Below, piece after piece: positions 7,401 through 14,899 of a stretch of DNA of 36,639 nucleotides. A model generated the notes under the pieces. The model saw only the letters and a list, made by a program, of their open reading frames with translations. It made no database searches and was not told the origin of the DNA. A program made the translations under genes and the position numbers. This DNA is from Chloroflexota bacterium (lineage in GTDB: Bacteria > Chloroflexota > Anaerolineae > Fen-1058), in contig JACRBO010000824.1 of the NCBI GenBank assembly GCA_016219235.1, positions 1-36,639 on the forward strand. Reading direction: 5' to 3'. Numbering within the stretch: the stretch's first letter is position 1; each line of letters begins with the position of its first letter.

Positions 7401-8605
7401 ATCTGATAGATCACGGCCCGGCTGGCCCAATCGGGCGCCGTGAACGCCGGATCGTAGATCATCAGCGCGTAGCTGTTGTCGATCGGATCGTTGCCGGGTG
7501 CGCCCAGTCCGCCATCGAGCGCCGCCGTATTATCGGCATAGTAAGCGGTCTGCGTGCCATCGGCCACGATGAACCGATACCAGAGGTTATCCGGCGACGC
7601 GTAGTTCAGGGTAACGGACCAGAAGTCGCACGTCTCCGTTTCCAGGCCGGGTTGATAGCATGCCACGTCGGTGGCGGCCGGCGCCATCGGCAGAATCTGC
7701 TGGCCGCCCGCATCGAGGTCATACACACGGGCTTTGACCGAGGTCACGTCGTTGTGGAAAGTGCGGAAGCGCAGCGTGACCGGTGTACCCGCCGGCACGG
7801 CGCCGCCCGGCGTCCGATACAGCGTGTCGCGCGAATCGTGGCGCAAGCCATCCCACTCCACATTGTTGTCGGGGGCGTGTCCGGCCAGGATCGTCAACAC
7901 ATGCGACACGGAATCGTAGCGGAAAGACACTTTCGCGTTGTTGACCGGCACCGTGAACGCCAGATTGGCTCCGCCGGGCACGCCACCTTGCCCGTAGTTC
8001 ACGTCCCAACTTTCGTTGAGCGCCACTTTGCCTTCATAGTTTCCCGCCGGTAGCGCCGTGGTCTCGAACGTATAGAGGCCATCTCCATCGACATCCTGCA
8101 GCCACGATCGCAGACAACTCGGATCCCAATCGCCGGCACAGCCAAGCTCCGATTGGAAGCTGCCGGGTGCCACGGCGATGACGGAGTTTTGATTGTCGGT
8201 TATCCAGTGAGACTTGTGATCGTAGTAAAACTTGACCGCCGTATTCGCGCCGAGGTTAAGCGGGATGTTAGCGCCGCCCGGCGCGGCATGCAAACCATAG
8301 TTTTCAGTCCAACTATCGTTAAGTGCCGCCTTGTATTCATAACCGCCCGCCGGGACGGTCCATGTTCCCTGCCAGGTATCGTCGCCGGCATCGTAACTCA
8401 AATGGGCGGCAGCACAGGCCGGATCCCAATCACCGGCGCACCCGAGTTCGCTTTGCAGGCTGCCCGCAATTGTGACACTGGTCGGGGTGCCGGCCTGAGG
8501 TAGACGCGCGACGGGCTGCGTTCCCGCCAGGACACTGCCCGTGGGCAGGACGCCCAGCAGCAGTGCGATGATCATCAAGCCATTCAACAGTCGATTGCTA
8601 CGCAT
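4406..8605 (-). CDS. Secreted multidomain amylopullulanase-like GH13 enzyme
   Basis: The protein has 1399 residues with a signal peptide (1-28). Two X25-type modules of pullulanases follow (about 43-135 and 145-240; each has xSELGCAGDWDPxC), then a beta-sandwich linker domain (about 245-385). The GH13 barrel spans about 395-870: region I DGVFNH (545-550), nucleophile Asp649 in WRMDV, acid/base Glu680 in IISETW, and His761-Asp762 in LLDSHD. A C-terminal beta domain ends near 950. Two FN3 modules (about 957-1045 and 1188-1280) flank a domain seen in Thermoanaerobacter-type amylopullulanases, and a CBM20-like starch-binding domain closes the protein (about 1283-1395, QIEYKYTLGDWDHVEKD). Predicted role: extracellular cleavage of alpha-1,4/1,6 glucans. 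The ATG at 8605 is chosen because of GGAGG nine bases upstream and the signal peptide; the frame is open 42 codons further. It stands alone. Confidence 0.9.
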   Translation of the reverse strand: MRSNRLLNGLMIIALLLGVLPTGSVLAGTQPVARLPQAGTPTSVTIAGSLQSELGCAGDWDPACAAAHLSYDAGDDTWQGTWTVPAGGYEYKAALNDSWTENYGLHAAPGGANIPLNLGANTAVKFYYDHKSHWITDNQNSVIAVAPGSFQSELGCAGDWDPSCLRSWLQDVDGDGLYTFETTALPAGNYEGKVALNESWDVNYGQGGVPGGANLAFTVPVNNAKVSFRYDSVSHVLTILAGHAPDNNVEWDGLRHDSRDTLYRTPGGAVPAGTPVTLRFRTFHNDVTSVKARVYDLDAGGQQILPMAPAATDVACYQPGLETETCDFWSVTLNYASPDNLWYRFIVADGTQTAYYADNTAALDGGLGAPGNDPIDNSYALMIYDPAFTAPDWASRAVIYQIFPDRFNNGTPKNDPKTGDVRYDDPMIKLPWGTLPEGFCRNYADGATNCPWRFDPNPPASSPDKEQPRGRDYMGGDLLGVTEKLLYLKSLGVTAIYFNPIFWAKSNHRYDTADYFKIDPALGTLKDFQLLTKAAKVLGIRVILDGVFNHMSSDSPFFDRYHHSSTVGACEDVNSDYRAWFVFREVAAGTGTCAGSAGPNSAAYEGWFGFDSIPVLNKSNPQVQAYFLTDPNSVSRYWLNLGAASWRMDVMGDASFPAGYWETFRQIVKGTRSDALIISETWQKDSTLLRMLRGDRADTTMNYRLRDAVIGLLTPGGFDSKGFADSGRSIAPSEFAARILSIREDYPDAAYYSLMNLLDSHDTERLLWTLTPGTETTADKEQNAANVADGQRRVELASLIQFTLPGAPTVYYGDEVGLTGDDDPDDRRTFPWSEASWKSNNALLQHYRTVSALRHTIPSLTGGDLRMLVADDVTNLIAYGRKTDKQASVVVINRGTTTRTVDIPVAGYLPDGVKLLSTYAVGKNDFAVATVTGGILSVTVEPLGARLLVSGRVDLAPPAAPTGLQVTNEGNAQISLAWTSTVGAASYNVYRSPVSGGGWIKVNSAPVPGTAFTDTGLRNARLFYYVVRALDAVGNESAASNEVNALPHLVIGWANLQWPPTMNHTISAIARTDNAYGQVWIDGATNQPGATDSLRAELGFGPTGSNPANNPQWTWVTAAFNVDAGNNDEFVASLLPDVIGSFDYVYRYTTTNGRDWLYADLNGPIASGANPPNPGKLTVNVSADTTPPAIPTGLQVVAASPAGIELAWDAILGDPTLYGYEVLRSDTAGGPYTPIALVTVAAGYTDANVVENATYYYVVRAVDTSFNRSANTAEVAATATLRTVSLVFNVTVPATTDATGRSVNIAGFLDRLDGGWPQWNPGGAALTRTDATHWTITFTGKETTQIEYKYTLGDWDHVEKDNTCGEIANRQLTLSFGSTGVQTINDIVPNWRNVAPCGN

Positions 8606-8641
8606 GTTTCGCTTCCTCCAGAGGTTGTAAGGGGCCATCAT

Positions 8642-8653
8642 CGTTTCGAAACG
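8642..8653. promoter_or_regulatory. Candidate LacI-family operator upstream of the amylopullulanase
   Basis: CGTTTCGAAACG is a perfect 12-base palindrome with a central CG, the layout typical of LacI/GalR-family operators, 36 bases upstream of the start codon at 8605. Control of a starch-degrading gene by a LacI-family maltose regulator is common in bacteria, but no such regulator is in this window. Confidence 0.4.
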
Positions 8654-8704
8654 GTCAGCGTTGGATCGAACTGCCAGACAAGTGCGGCGCGACCACCTCC
8701 TTTG

Positions 8705-8755
8705 AACAAAAAACGCCATAAGTTTGGTCACCGGCCGGTGATCAAACTTATGGCG
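8705..8755 (-). terminator. Long palindromic terminator after the 3-hydroxybutyryl-CoA dehydrogenase gene
   Basis: Two 21-base arms (8714-8734 and 8735-8755) with one mismatch form a loopless palindrome centred on GGCC. On the minus strand it runs into TTTTTTGTTC (8705-8714), so it fits an intrinsic terminator for the gene ending at 8908. The rest of 8756-8907 shows no ORF or clear motif. Confidence 0.7.
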
Positions 8756-8907
8756 TCAAAGTCCTGTAAAGAATCGAGTAACCGATGGGGCGTGACCAGT
8801 CATGCTTAGGGCGGATACGGGCACTCTTCACAAACCGGTTTGCGTTTTGCCCATTTATTATACGGCCCAAAATCGGGCGCGGTCAAGACCCGCAGGTGAA
8901 ATTGAGG

Positions 8908-9762
8908 TTAGGGTTCTGTGGAATATTCGTAGAAACCGCGGCCCGTCTTGCGGCCCAGCCGATTCGCATCCACTCGCCGCTGCTGACTGGGAACCGGTCG
9001 AAAGCGTGGCTCGTGAAAGTAGGCCTGATAGATCGATTGCGTCACGGCGAGATTCACATCCAACCCGATCAGATCCAGCAGCTCAAACGGCCCCATCTTG
9101 AAACCGGCCGCGCGCGCGATGCGATCGATCGTTTCGACGTCCGCCACTTGCTGATCGAGCAGCCGCAGCGCTTCGCCGTAGAACGGCCGCGCCACGCGAT
9201 TGACGATAAAGCCCGGCGTGTCTTTCACGACCACCGGCGTCTTGCCCCAGCGCCGCGCCAGATCGATCAGGCGGCCAATCGTCTTATCGGAAGTCAGATC
9301 ACCGCGCACCACTTCAATCAGCGGCATGACGGGCGCGGGATTGAAGAAGTGCAGCCCCGCCACCCGGTCAGCCCGCTGAGTCGCGCCGCCCAACGCCGCA
9401 ATCGACAGCGACGACGTGTTGCTGCACAAAATAGTCTCTTCGCAGCATAGATGATCGAGCGCGCGAAACAGATCGCGTTTTAAGGCCAGGTCCTCGGGCA
9501 CGGCCTCGATCACGATCGTAGCGGTGGACATGTCGCTCAGATCAGTCGTCGTCCACAAATGCGCCAGGGTGGCTTCTTGTGCCGCCCGATCGATCTTCTG
9601 CTTCTGAACGGCCCGCTCCAACGACTGCATGATCCGCTCGAGGCCGCGCTGCGCGAAGGCAGCTTGCACATCGTAGAGTACCACGTTGTGGCCGTGGCTG
9701 GCGGCCACCTGCGCGATGCCTGCCCCCATCGTGCCCGCGCCGATAATGCCGATGATGTCCAC
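8908..9762 (-). CDS. 3-hydroxybutyryl-CoA dehydrogenase
   Basis: This is a 284-residue NAD-dependent 3-hydroxyacyl-CoA dehydrogenase. The Rossmann motif IGIIGAGTMGAGIAQ (4-18), NTSS (115-118), catalytic dyad His138 in LHFFNP and Glu150 in PLIEVV, and the C-terminal domain (VKDTPGFIVNRVARP, then GPFELLDLIGLDVN, then [13 protein letters not shown]) are all present, and the length matches FadB2/Hbd. It oxidises (S)-3-hydroxyacyl-CoA to 3-oxoacyl-CoA in beta-oxidation or butyrate metabolism. The GTG at 9762 is chosen over the ATG at 9789 because GGAGG lies just upstream of it and the Rossmann fold starts immediately. It is monocistronic between a repeat tract and a palindromic terminator. Confidence 0.9.
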   Translation of the reverse strand: MDIIGIIGAGTMGAGIAQVAASHGHNVVLYDVQAAFAQRGLERIMQSLERAVQKQKIDRAAQEATLAHLWTTTDLSDMSTATIVIEAVPEDLALKRDLFRALDHLCCEETILCSNTSSLSIAALGGATQRADRVAGLHFFNPAPVMPLIEVVRGDLTSDKTIGRLIDLARRWGKTPVVVKDTPGFIVNRVARPFYGEALRLLDQQVADVETIDRIARAAGFKMGPFELLDLIGLDVNLAVTQSIYQAYFHEPRFRPVPSQQRRVDANRLGRKTGRGFYEYSTEP

Positions 9763-9777
9763 AAGGCCTCCGGCAAA

Positions 9778-9871
9778 TGCATAGTGCACAATTCTTAATG
9801 CATAATGCTCAATCAGCCGGCTGGATTGCAGTGGCTTTCATTATGCACTGTGCATTGTGAATTGTGAATTA
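9778..9871. repeat. Heptamer tract between ung and the dehydrogenase gene
   Basis: Read on the minus strand from the ung stop codon, the sequence runs TAATTCA, CAATTCA, CAATGCA, CAGTGCA, TAATGAA, then a spacer and a second AT-rich arm (CATTATGCATTAAG) related to the first. The first unit contains the ung stop TAA at 9869-9871. Confidence 0.7.
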
Positions 9872-10534
9872 GAGGTCCGGGATTTGCCAGTCGATCTCCG
9901 GCTTACCCGCTTCACGCAGCGCCGCATTGATTTTGGAGAACGGCTGGCTGCCAAAGAAACCGTTGCTGGCCGACAGCGGCGACGGATGCGCCGATTCGAC
10001 GACCACGTGCCGCGTCAGATCGATCAGCGGCTTCTTCTTGCGCGCGTAGGCCCCCCACAGGACGAAGACGACACGATCGGGCTTGGCGCTGGCCGCGCGG
10101 ATGATGGCATCGGTGAAGTTTTCCCAGCCCTTGCCCGCGTGTGAATTCGCTTGATGCGCGCGCACCGTCAGGACGGCATTCAGCAGCAAAACGCCTTGTC
10201 CAGCCCAGGCCGTAAGGTTGCCGTGATTGGGAATGGTGCAGCCCAGATCGTCGTGCAGTTCTTTATAGATGTTCACCAGCGACGGCGGAATGGCGACGTC
10301 GGGCCGCACCGAAAAGCACAGGCCGTGGGCTTGCCCGTCGCCATGATACGGGTCCTGACCCAGAATCAACACGCTGACCTTTTCATACGGCGTCAGGTGC
10401 AGCGCGGCGAAGACCTCTTTGTCTGGCGGAAAGACTTTGTACTTACTGCGCTCGTCGCGCACAAATTGCTGCAACGGCTTCCAGTAGGGTTCTTCTGTTT
10501 CGGCAAGTAACACCGGACGCCAGGTGGTTTCCAT
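9869..10534 (-). CDS. ung: Uracil-DNA glycosylase, family 1
   Basis: The 221-residue protein carries the family-1 signatures: the water-activating loop GQDPYHG (59-65, catalytic Asp61), the uracil-binding GLCFSV (71-76), LLLNAVLTV (116-124), and the minor-groove loop HPSPLSA (183-189, catalytic His183). Length and motif spacing match E. coli Ung (229 residues). It removes uracil from DNA to start base-excision repair, in the cytoplasm/nucleoid. It is the third gene of a compact minus-strand operon (crotonase, MazG-like, ung), starting 8 bases after the MazG-like stop. Pairing with a MazG-like pyrophosphohydrolase is reasonable, because both limit non-canonical or damaged nucleotides. Confidence 0.97.
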   Translation of the reverse strand: METTWRPVLLAETEEPYWKPLQQFVRDERSKYKVFPPDKEVFAALHLTPYEKVSVLILGQDPYHGDGQAHGLCFSVRPDVAIPPSLVNIYKELHDDLGCTIPNHGNLTAWAGQGVLLLNAVLTVRAHQANSHAGKGWENFTDAIIRAASAKPDRVVFVLWGAYARKKKPLIDLTRHVVVESAHPSPLSASNGFFGSQPFSKINAALREAGKPEIDWQIPDL

Positions 10535-10542
10535 GAATAATC

Positions 10543-10848
10543 CTATGCCTCCTTGGTACGAACATTTATACCGTTGATCGGTTGATATTCACGCTGGGCG
10601 TTCTTCACCACTTTTTGCCTAATCTCTTGCGCGAGATCGATCTTCAGGATTTCTGCCAAGCCCAAAAGATAGATCGCGACATCAGCCAACTCTTCACCCA
10701 GGTTCGGCAACTTCTTCCGATAGGCATCAAAAGCTTCAGCTAATTCACCGTAGAGATAGCAAAACTCAAGATTGACATCAGTGACGTTGAACCCTTTCGC
10801 CACTTTGTTGTCATAGATTTCCTTTTGAAGATCTGTCAGTTCAACCAT
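10543..10848 (-). CDS. MazG-like nucleotide pyrophosphohydrolase
   Basis: The 101-residue protein has the all-alpha NTP-pyrophosphohydrolase (MazG/dUTPase-like) pattern: YLYGELAEAFDAYRKKLPNLGEELADVAIYLLGLAEIL, i.e. an E-x3-E helix followed by an E-E-x2-D helix that together bind magnesium. It is one domain long, as in small MazG-like proteins. The expected activity is hydrolysis of (d)NTPs to monophosphates, possibly of aberrant nucleotides; substrate specificity cannot be read from the sequence. It lies 11 bases downstream of the crotonase gene and 8 bases upstream of ung, so the three are cotranscribed. Confidence 0.85.
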   Translation of the reverse strand: MVELTDLQKEIYDNKVAKGFNVTDVNLEFCYLYGELAEAFDAYRKKLPNLGEELADVAIYLLGLAEILKIDLAQEIRQKVVKNAQREYQPINGINVRTKEA

Positions 10849-10859
10849 TGTACCCTCGC

Positions 10860-11645
10860 CTACCGCCCCATGAATTTCGGCGCGCGCTTTTCCAGGAAGG
10901 CCTGTACCCCTTCGCGATGATCGGCCGTGCTGCCTGCGATGTCCTGCAAATACGCTTCATAATCAAGGGCTGCGGCCAGATCGACGGTGAGGGCGTGATT
11001 CATGGCGCGTTTGGTTAAGCCCAGACCGCGCGTGGGCGATTGGGCCAGCTTGCGCGCTAAGTCCATAGTCGCCGGCATCAACTGATCGACGGGCACGACT
11101 TTGTTGACCAGTCCCAGCGACAGCGCAGTATTCGCGTCGAGTAGATCGTTGGTGTAGGCTAGTTCAAGCGCTTTGCCTAAACCCAATGTCCTTGACAAGA
11201 AGAACGACGTACCCGAATCGGGCGCAAGGCCGATACCCGTGAACGCGAAGCGGAACTTGGCCGTGTCTGCCGCGTAACGAATATCGCACGCCAATGCGAT
11301 GCCCCACCCGGCCCCCGCCGCCGCGCCGTTGATGGCGGCGATGACGGGCTTCTCGATGGTGCGCAACTTTAGCACGATGGGGTTGTACGTCTTCAACAAG
11401 TGCTCGCGAAACGAGAGCGCTTCAGCCCGATCGCGCAGCGCCGCTAGGTCCTGCCCGGCGCAAAAGCCCGCGCCCGCGCCGGTGATCACGAGGCAGCGCA
11501 CGGCGTCATCGCGTTCGGCCTGCTTCAGCGCCGCCTGCACTTCGTCGGCCATTGCGCCGTTGAAGGCGTTCCGCACTTCGGGGCGATTGAAGGTGAGGGT
11601 GGCAACGCCGTCGGCAAGGTCGAAAGTGATAGTGGTATAGGCCAT
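10860..11645 (-). CDS. Enoyl-CoA hydratase/isomerase, PaaG-like
   Basis: A 261-residue crotonase-fold protein with CoA-binding FNRPEVRNAF, oxyanion-hole segment AGFCAGQDLAAL, and INGAAAGAGWGIALACDIRYAA. The hydratase Glu of the first catalytic loop is absent (GAGWGIAL), while the second loop reads LAPDSGTSFFLSR with an Asp; this is the pattern of PaaG-type isomerases (2-(1,2-epoxy-1,2-dihydrophenyl)acetyl-CoA isomerase and relatives) rather than classical hydratases. It would act on acyl-CoA thioesters in aromatic or fatty-acid catabolism. The ATG at 11645 is chosen because GGGAG lies 6 bases upstream; an in-frame ATG at 11660 lacks this. It is the first gene of the crotonase/mazG/ung operon. 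Confidence 0.85.
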   Translation of the reverse strand: MAYTTITFDLADGVATLTFNRPEVRNAFNGAMADEVQAALKQAERDDAVRCLVITGAGAGFCAGQDLAALRDRAEALSFREHLLKTYNPIVLKLRTIEKPVIAAINGAAAGAGWGIALACDIRYAADTAKFRFAFTGIGLAPDSGTSFFLSRTLGLGKALELAYTNDLLDANTALSLGLVNKVVPVDQLMPATMDLARKLAQSPTRGLGLTKRAMNHALTVDLAAALDYEAYLQDIAGSTADHREGVQAFLEKRAPKFMGR

Positions 11646-11655
11646 GAGCGCTCCC

Positions 11656-11727
11656 ATCACGTAATCCGTAAAGCGTACTACGCAAAGGTTGCATTCATTA
11701 CGCAGTACGGATTACGCATTACGATAA
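11656..11727. repeat. Heptamer tract of CGTAAT-type units
   Basis: Units such as CGCAGTA, CGGATTA, CGCATTA and CGATAAG repeat with a 7-base period, with a related reverse-orientation set near 11658-11685. The TAA stop of the peptidase remnant lies inside the tract. Confidence 0.6.
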
Positions 11728-11892
11728 GTGTTTGGCGAAATACTCCGGCTTGAGCTCTTCGCCTGTGGCGGCGCGCAGCACGCCGTTCCAGTCATAGCGT
11801 GAACCCGGCACAAAGAACTTGCCGCGCAGGAAGCGGCCGACTTGCGGGTTGTCGATGAAAGCAGCCGCAACGGTTTGATCTAGCAGGTGTAA
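11719..11892 (-). pseudogene. 3' remnant of a metallopeptidase-like gene
   Basis: On the minus strand 11892 to 11719 encodes a clean C-terminal tail: HLLDQTVAAAFIDNPQVG followed by RFLRGKFFVPGSRYDWN, GVLRAATGEELKPEYF and AKHLS before a TAA. The G-x-F-L-R-x-K-x-F-x-P-G and TGE-x-L-x-P pattern resembles the C-terminus of bacterial M2/M3-type zinc peptidases. Immediately upstream is an in-frame TGA (11893-11895) with no ribosome binding site or start, so only about 55 residues survive. The 11893-12007 sequence upstream has no open continuation that I can assign. The family is an impression from short motifs. Confidence 0.4.
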
Positions 11893-12007
11893 TCATCGAC
11901 GAAAGCCTGGAGCGGGTAGGTCACGACGGTCGCCTTGCGATGAGGGCCTCGATCGGTGCGGCAAGTGTACCCCGTCACCCGATCAGCGTCAACCACATTG
12001 GTAGGCG

Positions 12008-12041
12008 GTGATTGGTAATCGGTAATTAGTCAATCGGTTGA
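12008..12041. repeat. Heptamer tract at the 3' end of the STAND regulator
   Basis: GATTGGT, AATCGGT, AATTAGT, CAATCGGT units with a 7-base period. The TGA stop of the minus-strand regulator (12030-12032) is within the tract. Confidence 0.65.
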
Positions 12042-14741
12042 CCCGTGCCCGATTGACTGACTGGCTGATTTCCCCCACGCCAAATGCGTCCGCTCGATCT
12101 CCTGCGGCAAGTCCAGACTTTCAAACAGCGCCTCGGCCTGTTCTTGCGCGCTGCGGGCTTCTTCGATCTGATGCTGCATCAAGCGTAAACGCATCAGCGC
12201 CCGCTGACCGTAGGCTTCGAGGTAGTGATCGTGGTTCGACTGCGCAGCGGCGAGAGCTTCACGAATGCGTGCCTCGGCGTCAATCAGGTTGCCTTGAGCG
12301 AGATGTACCTCGCCCAGCGTGCGTAGCCCATCGGACAGTATGCTGGCAATTTGGGCGTCGATCACCTGTCGGGCATATTTCTCCGCTGATGCCAGTTCGT
12401 CCAAATACAGATGGGCTTCCGCCAGATTCTGCGCCGCGATGATCTGGCCGTGTGTTTGCCCCAGCGTCTCGAACAACTTCAAAGCCGCCGTGGCCGTGTC
12501 AACCGCTTGCTCGAAGATGGGGCGCAGGGCTTCATCGGCGGGCGGCTGGATGGCGAGCCGTTGGCCGATCAGGTTGTGATCGAAGGCCATGTTGAGCCGC
12601 GCACCCGCCAGATGAACCTGATTGCCGATCTGCTCGAAGAGCGTGATGGCGTGGGTGCGATGATGTTTCGCTTCATCGAGTTTGCTCTGCCGCGCATACA
12701 GCGTCGCCAGGTGATTGTGCGTCTTGGCTTGCCCGTCGAGATAGCCAAGTGCTTCAGCCAACGCCAGCGCTTGCGTGTAATATGTCTCAGCCTGCAAAAA
12801 GTCGCCCTGCCGCCACTTGATGTCACCCTGCAAACGCTCGGCCTCGAAGCGCGCCAGGCTGGCCTTCTGCCACGCCATCTCCAGGCCGTGCTCACCACCC
12901 TGTCGGATGTGCGTCCACGCGAGGTTCTTGTCGAACAACGCCCGTTCCGCCAGCAGATTGTCGGTCGATTCCAATCCGGCCTGATACGCCGTCACTGCCT
13001 CGTCGAGTTGGCCCTTGAGTTCAGCCACATCGCCTTCCAAACGTTGGCCCAACAGTTTCAATGCAGCGGATTGCCAGACGGTTTGTCGCAAACCGGGGCG
13101 CGGATCGTCACCGTTGAGTTTGCGCAGTTCGGCCAGCGTCAAGGCCAGAATGTCTCGATCGGCGGTCTCTAACGAATCGGGATCAAGCTGCTCAAACAGG
13201 GCGAGCGCCGTCTGCCCCTGACCCTGCTGAATTTCTTCACGGCTGTGCAGATGCCACAGCCACACAGCCAGATGCGGTTCGCCCGCTTGCAGACAGTGAT
13301 ACAGCGCCGCGGTGTATTCGGCGCGCGCGGCGCGGATGTTGGCCGCATGCAAACGAACGCCGCGTCGCGCTTCGGCTGGCAGTTGATCGGCCAGGACGGC
13401 CCGCAGCGCCGGCGACAGCGCAATACCGCCTTGTTGATTGCGTTCGATCAGCCGCCGATCGAGCAATCGGGCGCACACCGCCGGCGGCCACGCATCCGCC
13501 GGGGCCGGGCGTCGAAACGGCGTCAGTTCATACAACAGTTGTTGCTCAGCCTGCTCGAGATGCGGCCAGAGTCGATTGACCAACGACTCGATCGAGGGCG
13601 AGGCGTCCAAGCGGGCCACCACCAGCTCGATCGGTTCACCTGCGCGTTGGAGGCTGACGAATAAATCGATCAGGCGTGGATTGCCGTTGGTGTGCTGCGC
13701 GAGTTGATCGAGATCGGCGGGCGTGAGCGGGCTGCGCGCCCCATCCAACCATTGCGCGAGATCGGTCGCAGTCAGGCCGTCGAGCGTGACCTGTTCATCG
13801 ACTTCAATCAATGGGCGCTGGCCGATGAACAGGCAGGGACAGGCGTGCGCGCCGCGCAGCGTTTCCAAAAACGCTGCGAAACGCGCATGCGCCTCCACTT
13901 CGGCGGGCCGCAAGAGATCCACTTCGTCGAAGCACAACACGGGCGGCACTTCGCGCAGGTCAGCCAGGTCTTGATACAGCAGGGCTTGCAGCACCGCCAG
14001 ATTGAGGCGGCCCTGATCGGCGATGAGCTGCCCCCACAGGTGCGCGGCGCTCTGCTGCCACAGAAAGTAACCCAGCGCTGCCAGCAGGCTGCCGAGATGA
14101 TCGTTCAGGCCGGGCACGATCGTGAACCAGAATACTTTGCGCGGTGCGAGTTGGTCCGACGTAACCAGCGTCGCGCCGAGCGCCGTCTTGCCGATGCCGG
14201 CCGGTCCGCTGAGGCCGACTGATCGATTCTGCTGCAAAGCGCGCAGACAATCGGCGTACACCGGATCGCGGCCCACCAGCCGATCGGGTTGCGGAGGCCG
14301 ATCGAGGCGCAGCGCCGGATTGATCTGCCGGATGAAGGCGGCGGCATATTCGGCCAGGGCCTGTTCTCGCCGTCGGAAGTACGTCGCCCGTGACAGCCCT
14401 AATCGATTGCCGACTTCGTCGGCCGTCAACGGTGTGGCTTGAAAATACGCCAGTTGAATGAGGCGGCTGATCGCCTGCGCATCCTGCCCCTGCGCCGCGA
14501 GCCAGTCGTTGGTCTGACGCAGGATGCGCTGCAAAGTCTGGCCGCGTTGAAGGGCCGTGCTGATTGAGGCCGGGCCGCGGGCCGCTGTCACGGGCCGGCC
14601 CAGAAAGTAGGGGGCAGAGAGCGGCGAATGGTCGCCCAGCCATTCGACCTGGTGGAATTTTTCGAGCGCCGTCAGCAGGTGGCGCTGAAAGGCAGTGGGC
14701 AGGGCCGCGGCCTGAGAAGTGCGCGGGCTGTTGGCTGGCAT
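12030..14741 (-). CDS. STAND-type ATPase transcriptional regulator with TPR repeats
   Basis: A 903-residue protein. Residues ~88-135 contain a helix-turn-helix-like segment (TADEVGNRLGLSRATYFRRREQ). An NTPase domain follows with Walker A GPAGIGKT (179-186) and Walker B VLCFDEVD (268-275). A winged-helix-like region then leads into a long C-terminal array of TPR-like helical repeats (about 480-890; motifs such as AEYTAALYHCLQAGEPHLAVWLW and AETYYTQALALAEALGYLDGQAKTHNHLA). This is the MalT/AfsR/STAND plan, in which a ligand and ATP trigger oligomerisation and transcription activation, but the HTH is N-terminal rather than C-terminal. GGAGG lies 5 bases before the ATG. It is divergent from the gene at 14980, whose promoter carries tandem TTGAGAC sites; regulation of those sites by this protein is an inference. 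Confidence 0.8.
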   Translation of the reverse strand: MPANSPRTSQAAALPTAFQRHLLTALEKFHQVEWLGDHSPLSAPYFLGRPVTAARGPASISTALQRGQTLQRILRQTNDWLAAQGQDAQAISRLIQLAYFQATPLTADEVGNRLGLSRATYFRRREQALAEYAAAFIRQINPALRLDRPPQPDRLVGRDPVYADCLRALQQNRSVGLSGPAGIGKTALGATLVTSDQLAPRKVFWFTIVPGLNDHLGSLLAALGYFLWQQSAAHLWGQLIADQGRLNLAVLQALLYQDLADLREVPPVLCFDEVDLLRPAEVEAHARFAAFLETLRGAHACPCLFIGQRPLIEVDEQVTLDGLTATDLAQWLDGARSPLTPADLDQLAQHTNGNPRLIDLFVSLQRAGEPIELVVARLDASPSIESLVNRLWPHLEQAEQQLLYELTPFRRPAPADAWPPAVCARLLDRRLIERNQQGGIALSPALRAVLADQLPAEARRGVRLHAANIRAARAEYTAALYHCLQAGEPHLAVWLWHLHSREEIQQGQGQTALALFEQLDPDSLETADRDILALTLAELRKLNGDDPRPGLRQTVWQSAALKLLGQRLEGDVAELKGQLDEAVTAYQAGLESTDNLLAERALFDKNLAWTHIRQGGEHGLEMAWQKASLARFEAERLQGDIKWRQGDFLQAETYYTQALALAEALGYLDGQAKTHNHLATLYARQSKLDEAKHHRTHAITLFEQIGNQVHLAGARLNMAFDHNLIGQRLAIQPPADEALRPIFEQAVDTATAALKLFETLGQTHGQIIAAQNLAEAHLYLDELASAEKYARQVIDAQIASILSDGLRTLGEVHLAQGNLIDAEARIREALAAAQSNHDHYLEAYGQRALMRLRLMQHQIEEARSAQEQAEALFESLDLPQEIERTHLAWGKSASQSIGHGSTD

Positions 14742-14777
14742 CGGGCCTCCGCTGTTTGAAGACCTGGAAGACTTGGA

Positions 14778-14842
14778 AGACCTGTCAGGTGGTGCAAGGC
14801 GTATCCGTCAACAGGGTATCTGATGCACCACCTGACAGGTCT
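14778..14842. repeat. Hairpin element with ACCTGTCAGG core
   Basis: Perfect 19-base arms (14778-14796 and 14824-14842) enclose a 27-base loop. The arms share AGACCTGTCAGG with the palindrome at 4259-4291. It lies in the divergent region between the STAND regulator and the 14980 gene. Confidence 0.7.
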
Positions 14843-14899
14843 CGACCGTGAAGACGCAACCATTATGGCACAGATCGGCGACAGCGCCAAAACCATAAA

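Noticed and set aside
8693..8701. A perfect Shine-Dalgarno-like AGGAGGTGG on the minus strand, about 90 bases before the amylopullulanase start
   Set aside because: The only reading frame at a suitable distance is a nine-codon TTG frame. A leader peptide cannot be excluded but there is no further support.
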